Assembly: GCA_026261815.1 (NCBI GenBank) | Contig: JAMPIT010000884.1 | Span: 10,553,001-10,617,000, forward strand | Reading direction: 5' to 3' | Source: Monarcha castaneiventris obscurior | Lineage: Eukaryota > Chordata > Aves > Passeriformes > Monarchidae | Length of the DNA stretch: 64,000 bases | In this document: positions 62,392-64,000 of the stretch, piece by piece | How positions within the stretch are numbered: the first letter of the stretch is position 1 | How the letters are laid out: the number at the start of each line of letters is the position of its first letter | The notes under the pieces: generated by a model | The model's database searches: none | Told to the model about the DNA's origin: nothing | Seen by the model: only the letters and a program-made list of their open reading frames with translations | Made by a program: the position numbers and the translations under genes

Positions 62392-63343
62392 TGTCTTCGT
62401 TTGAAAGACAGATGTCAGACAAGAAAGGCAGGAGCCTCCCCTGAAATGGAAAATGCAACCCCTTTCCCCTCCGAACTATTACAAATTTGAAAATAAGGGG
62501 CTTTCAGGCAAAGATATGAGGGATAGGAATAACAGTTCTTTACTAATAAATATATATGTGTAACAACACAAACAAACAACAATAACTCTGGCAGTCACAT
62601 CAAACAGCAGCACCCACCCAGTGCCGGCCTCTCTCGGCCTCAGCCACTTTCCCTTGGGTGCAGTTCCGCTCACGGCCGGCAGGGGCGCTGGCGGCTCCCG
62701 GTGAGCAGGGCGGGTGCGATGGTTCCCCCGCGGCTGCAGGGGGCGCTCCGGAGAGAGCTCGGGGTGCACCCGGTAATGGCGGCACGGGGTGCCGGGAGGG
62801 ACGGATGAAAAGCCTCACAAACCCCTGGGCAGCCGATCCCGGTGCCCGGCCGGATCCTCAGGAACAGCAGGCTGGAACAGCAGGGGCGAGCACAGATCCC
62901 GGGTGGCAGGCGAGGTGTATCAAACTCCGGCGCTGCAGCAGGAAAAGCCCGGCAGGTCTCAGTTGGCAGAGCGTAGGAGCTACAGAGTAGCAAAAGCTCC
63001 GAGCAGCGGCGGGGCAGAGCGGCAGCGGCACAGCTCCTGCCGGGGCAGGGAAAGGCAGGCTTGGGAATCCTGGGGTTCTCCCACAGAAAGCAAGCAGCCC
63101 AAAGCAGAAGCTTGCAGTGCTGACCGATGGCAGGCAGGTCTCCAGCCTGAACGCTGAGAACCCCAGCCAGCCCCCCTGGGTGTCCCAACCCCCAGGTGAC
63201 AAAAGGGTGGCCAGTTGGACCCAGTCCCTGTGGCCTGGTCTTTTGTTTCTCTTAAGCACCCAGTAATTTGTCCCCTGGCAACAAGGATGGGGAAAATTCT
63301 TTAAGAGAAAAAGGAAAAACGGGGTAGCTCCTGGACCCCAACA
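62392..63343 (-). repeat. 5' LTR of the provirus
   Basis: 952 bp, TGTCTTCG...CCCCAACA on the + strand. It is 17 bp longer than the 3' LTR because of a GC-rich insertion near 62665-62695 (GCTCACGGCCGGCAGGGGCG region). Confidence 0.95.
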
Positions 63344-63348
63344 GGATG
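63344..63348. repeat. target-site duplication, right (GGATG)
   Basis: GGATG directly after the LTR end CCCCAACA, identical to 55960-55964. Confidence 0.93.
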
Positions 63349-64000
63349 TAATGTACCTTTCTGAATCCTGCTGACTGGATACTGCAGAAGGCACACTGTG
63401 TGTTGCTTCAGGTGTTTGTGCTTCTCTAGGAGCTTCAGAAAGGCTGGAAAATAACAATACAAGAATAAGGTAACAGTGAGCAACTTGTTACACCTGAAAA
63501 TACGGGTTACTCTGTGGTCTTGGACCATGTTTGATAATGCTTAAATAGTCACACATGTATCTCTTCCCTTCATTTTGGAAAGCTGATTTAGCAGATCGAT
63601 GGAGCATTGGTCGAATCAAAGTTGGTGGGATTCACATAGTGCAAGTGCGAGGCAGCAGCAAAGATGACTTTGTCAGGATCCCAAAACCAAGTCATTCTTG
63701 CCTTGCTGATACTGCTCAGCATATTTCAACTCCCAGCCTTGTCTTACTTAGCCACTGTTAACCACTGTCCTGGTGCCACAGCCAGACTAGGGATAAACAG
63801 TTTCCACACCCATGTGACTTAGAGTTTGCACATTTTTGCTTTCCCCTGATTTGTTTGATGGGCATCTTCAAGCATTGAGACCGCTCCAGTAATTTGAACA
63901 ACTTGCACTTTTATTTTTCATCTTTTATACCTCTTTTGCAATTTCTGGAGTTACAAAGGCAGAACTAGATTTTGGGGTCCTTTTCACCTAAGTAATTTGA

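Larger units (their letters stand above)
55965..63343 (-). mobile_element. full-length endogenous retrovirus, ERV-L-like, antisense in intron 2
   Basis: A 7379-bp provirus read on the - strand: 5' LTR, tRNA-Lys-like primer site, a short membrane-like ORF, gag, protease, RT, RNase H, integrase, polypurine tract, 3' LTR. It is bounded by identical 5-bp target duplications. About 135 bp separate the end of integrase from the 3' LTR, so there is no env, as usual for ERV-L. The RT, RNase H and integrase regions resemble the ERV-L copies very common in songbird genomes. Stops, frameshifts and altered catalytic residues show that it is inactive. It is antisense to KIAA0930, the orientation most often tolerated in introns. 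Confidence 0.93.

Noticed and set aside
63555..63761. Open frame LADRWSIGRIKVGG... after a TTTAG, considered as KIAA0930 exon 3.
   Set aside because: It does not match the next family block (VEVEVYRRDSKK...), has no good donor and runs to a stop; treated as intron.

Overview
The window looks like nuclear DNA of a bird, most likely a songbird (passerine). The signs are many CR1 retrotransposon 3' ends of avian type, LTRs and a provirus of the ERV-L type common in songbird genomes, and a vertebrate gene with long introns and a CpG-island first exon. None of the prokaryotic features asked about (operons, CRISPR arrays, insertion sequences) were seen.

The only host gene I can support is KIAA0930 (DUF2045 family) on the + strand. 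Its CpG-island promoter and first coding exon lie at about 24.95-25.5 kb. A 24.8 kb first intron follows, then coding exon 2 at 50163-50311. The codon split across the exon junction joins in frame. The rest of the gene lies beyond the right edge: exon 3 was looked for and not found, so intron 2 runs off the window.

The left 24.7 kb shows no coding gene, only repeats. These are a short LTR pair (about 1.04-2.20 kb), a badly decayed LINE reverse transcriptase that is not CR1 (about 2.86-3.77 kb), several CR1 fragments, a probable solo LTR carrying its own CpG-rich block (13371-14505), a CTCTA microsatellite (16.17 kb) and a 40-bp minisatellite just before the KIAA0930 promoter.

Intron 1 holds a solo ERV-L-type LTR (31316-32243) and a long CCCCT/CCCT pyrimidine tract. 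Intron 2 holds a full-length provirus of the same LTR family (55965-63343), antisense to the gene and flanked by a perfect 5-bp target duplication (GGATG). Read on its own strand, the provirus runs: 5' LTR, a tRNA-Lys-like primer site, a short membrane-protein-like ORF, gag, protease, reverse transcriptase, RNase H, integrase, polypurine tract, 3' LTR. There is no env. Frameshifts, stop codons and lost catalytic residues (RT YIDD to YIDN, integrase central Asp to Gly) make it inactive.

The most interesting points are the membrane-like ORF in the gag-leader position, the very uneven divergence between the two LTRs (a conversion or recombination signature), a 195-bp in-frame tandem duplication inside RT, an upstream ORF that overlaps the KIAA0930 start codon, and the remnant of a non-CR1 LINE.
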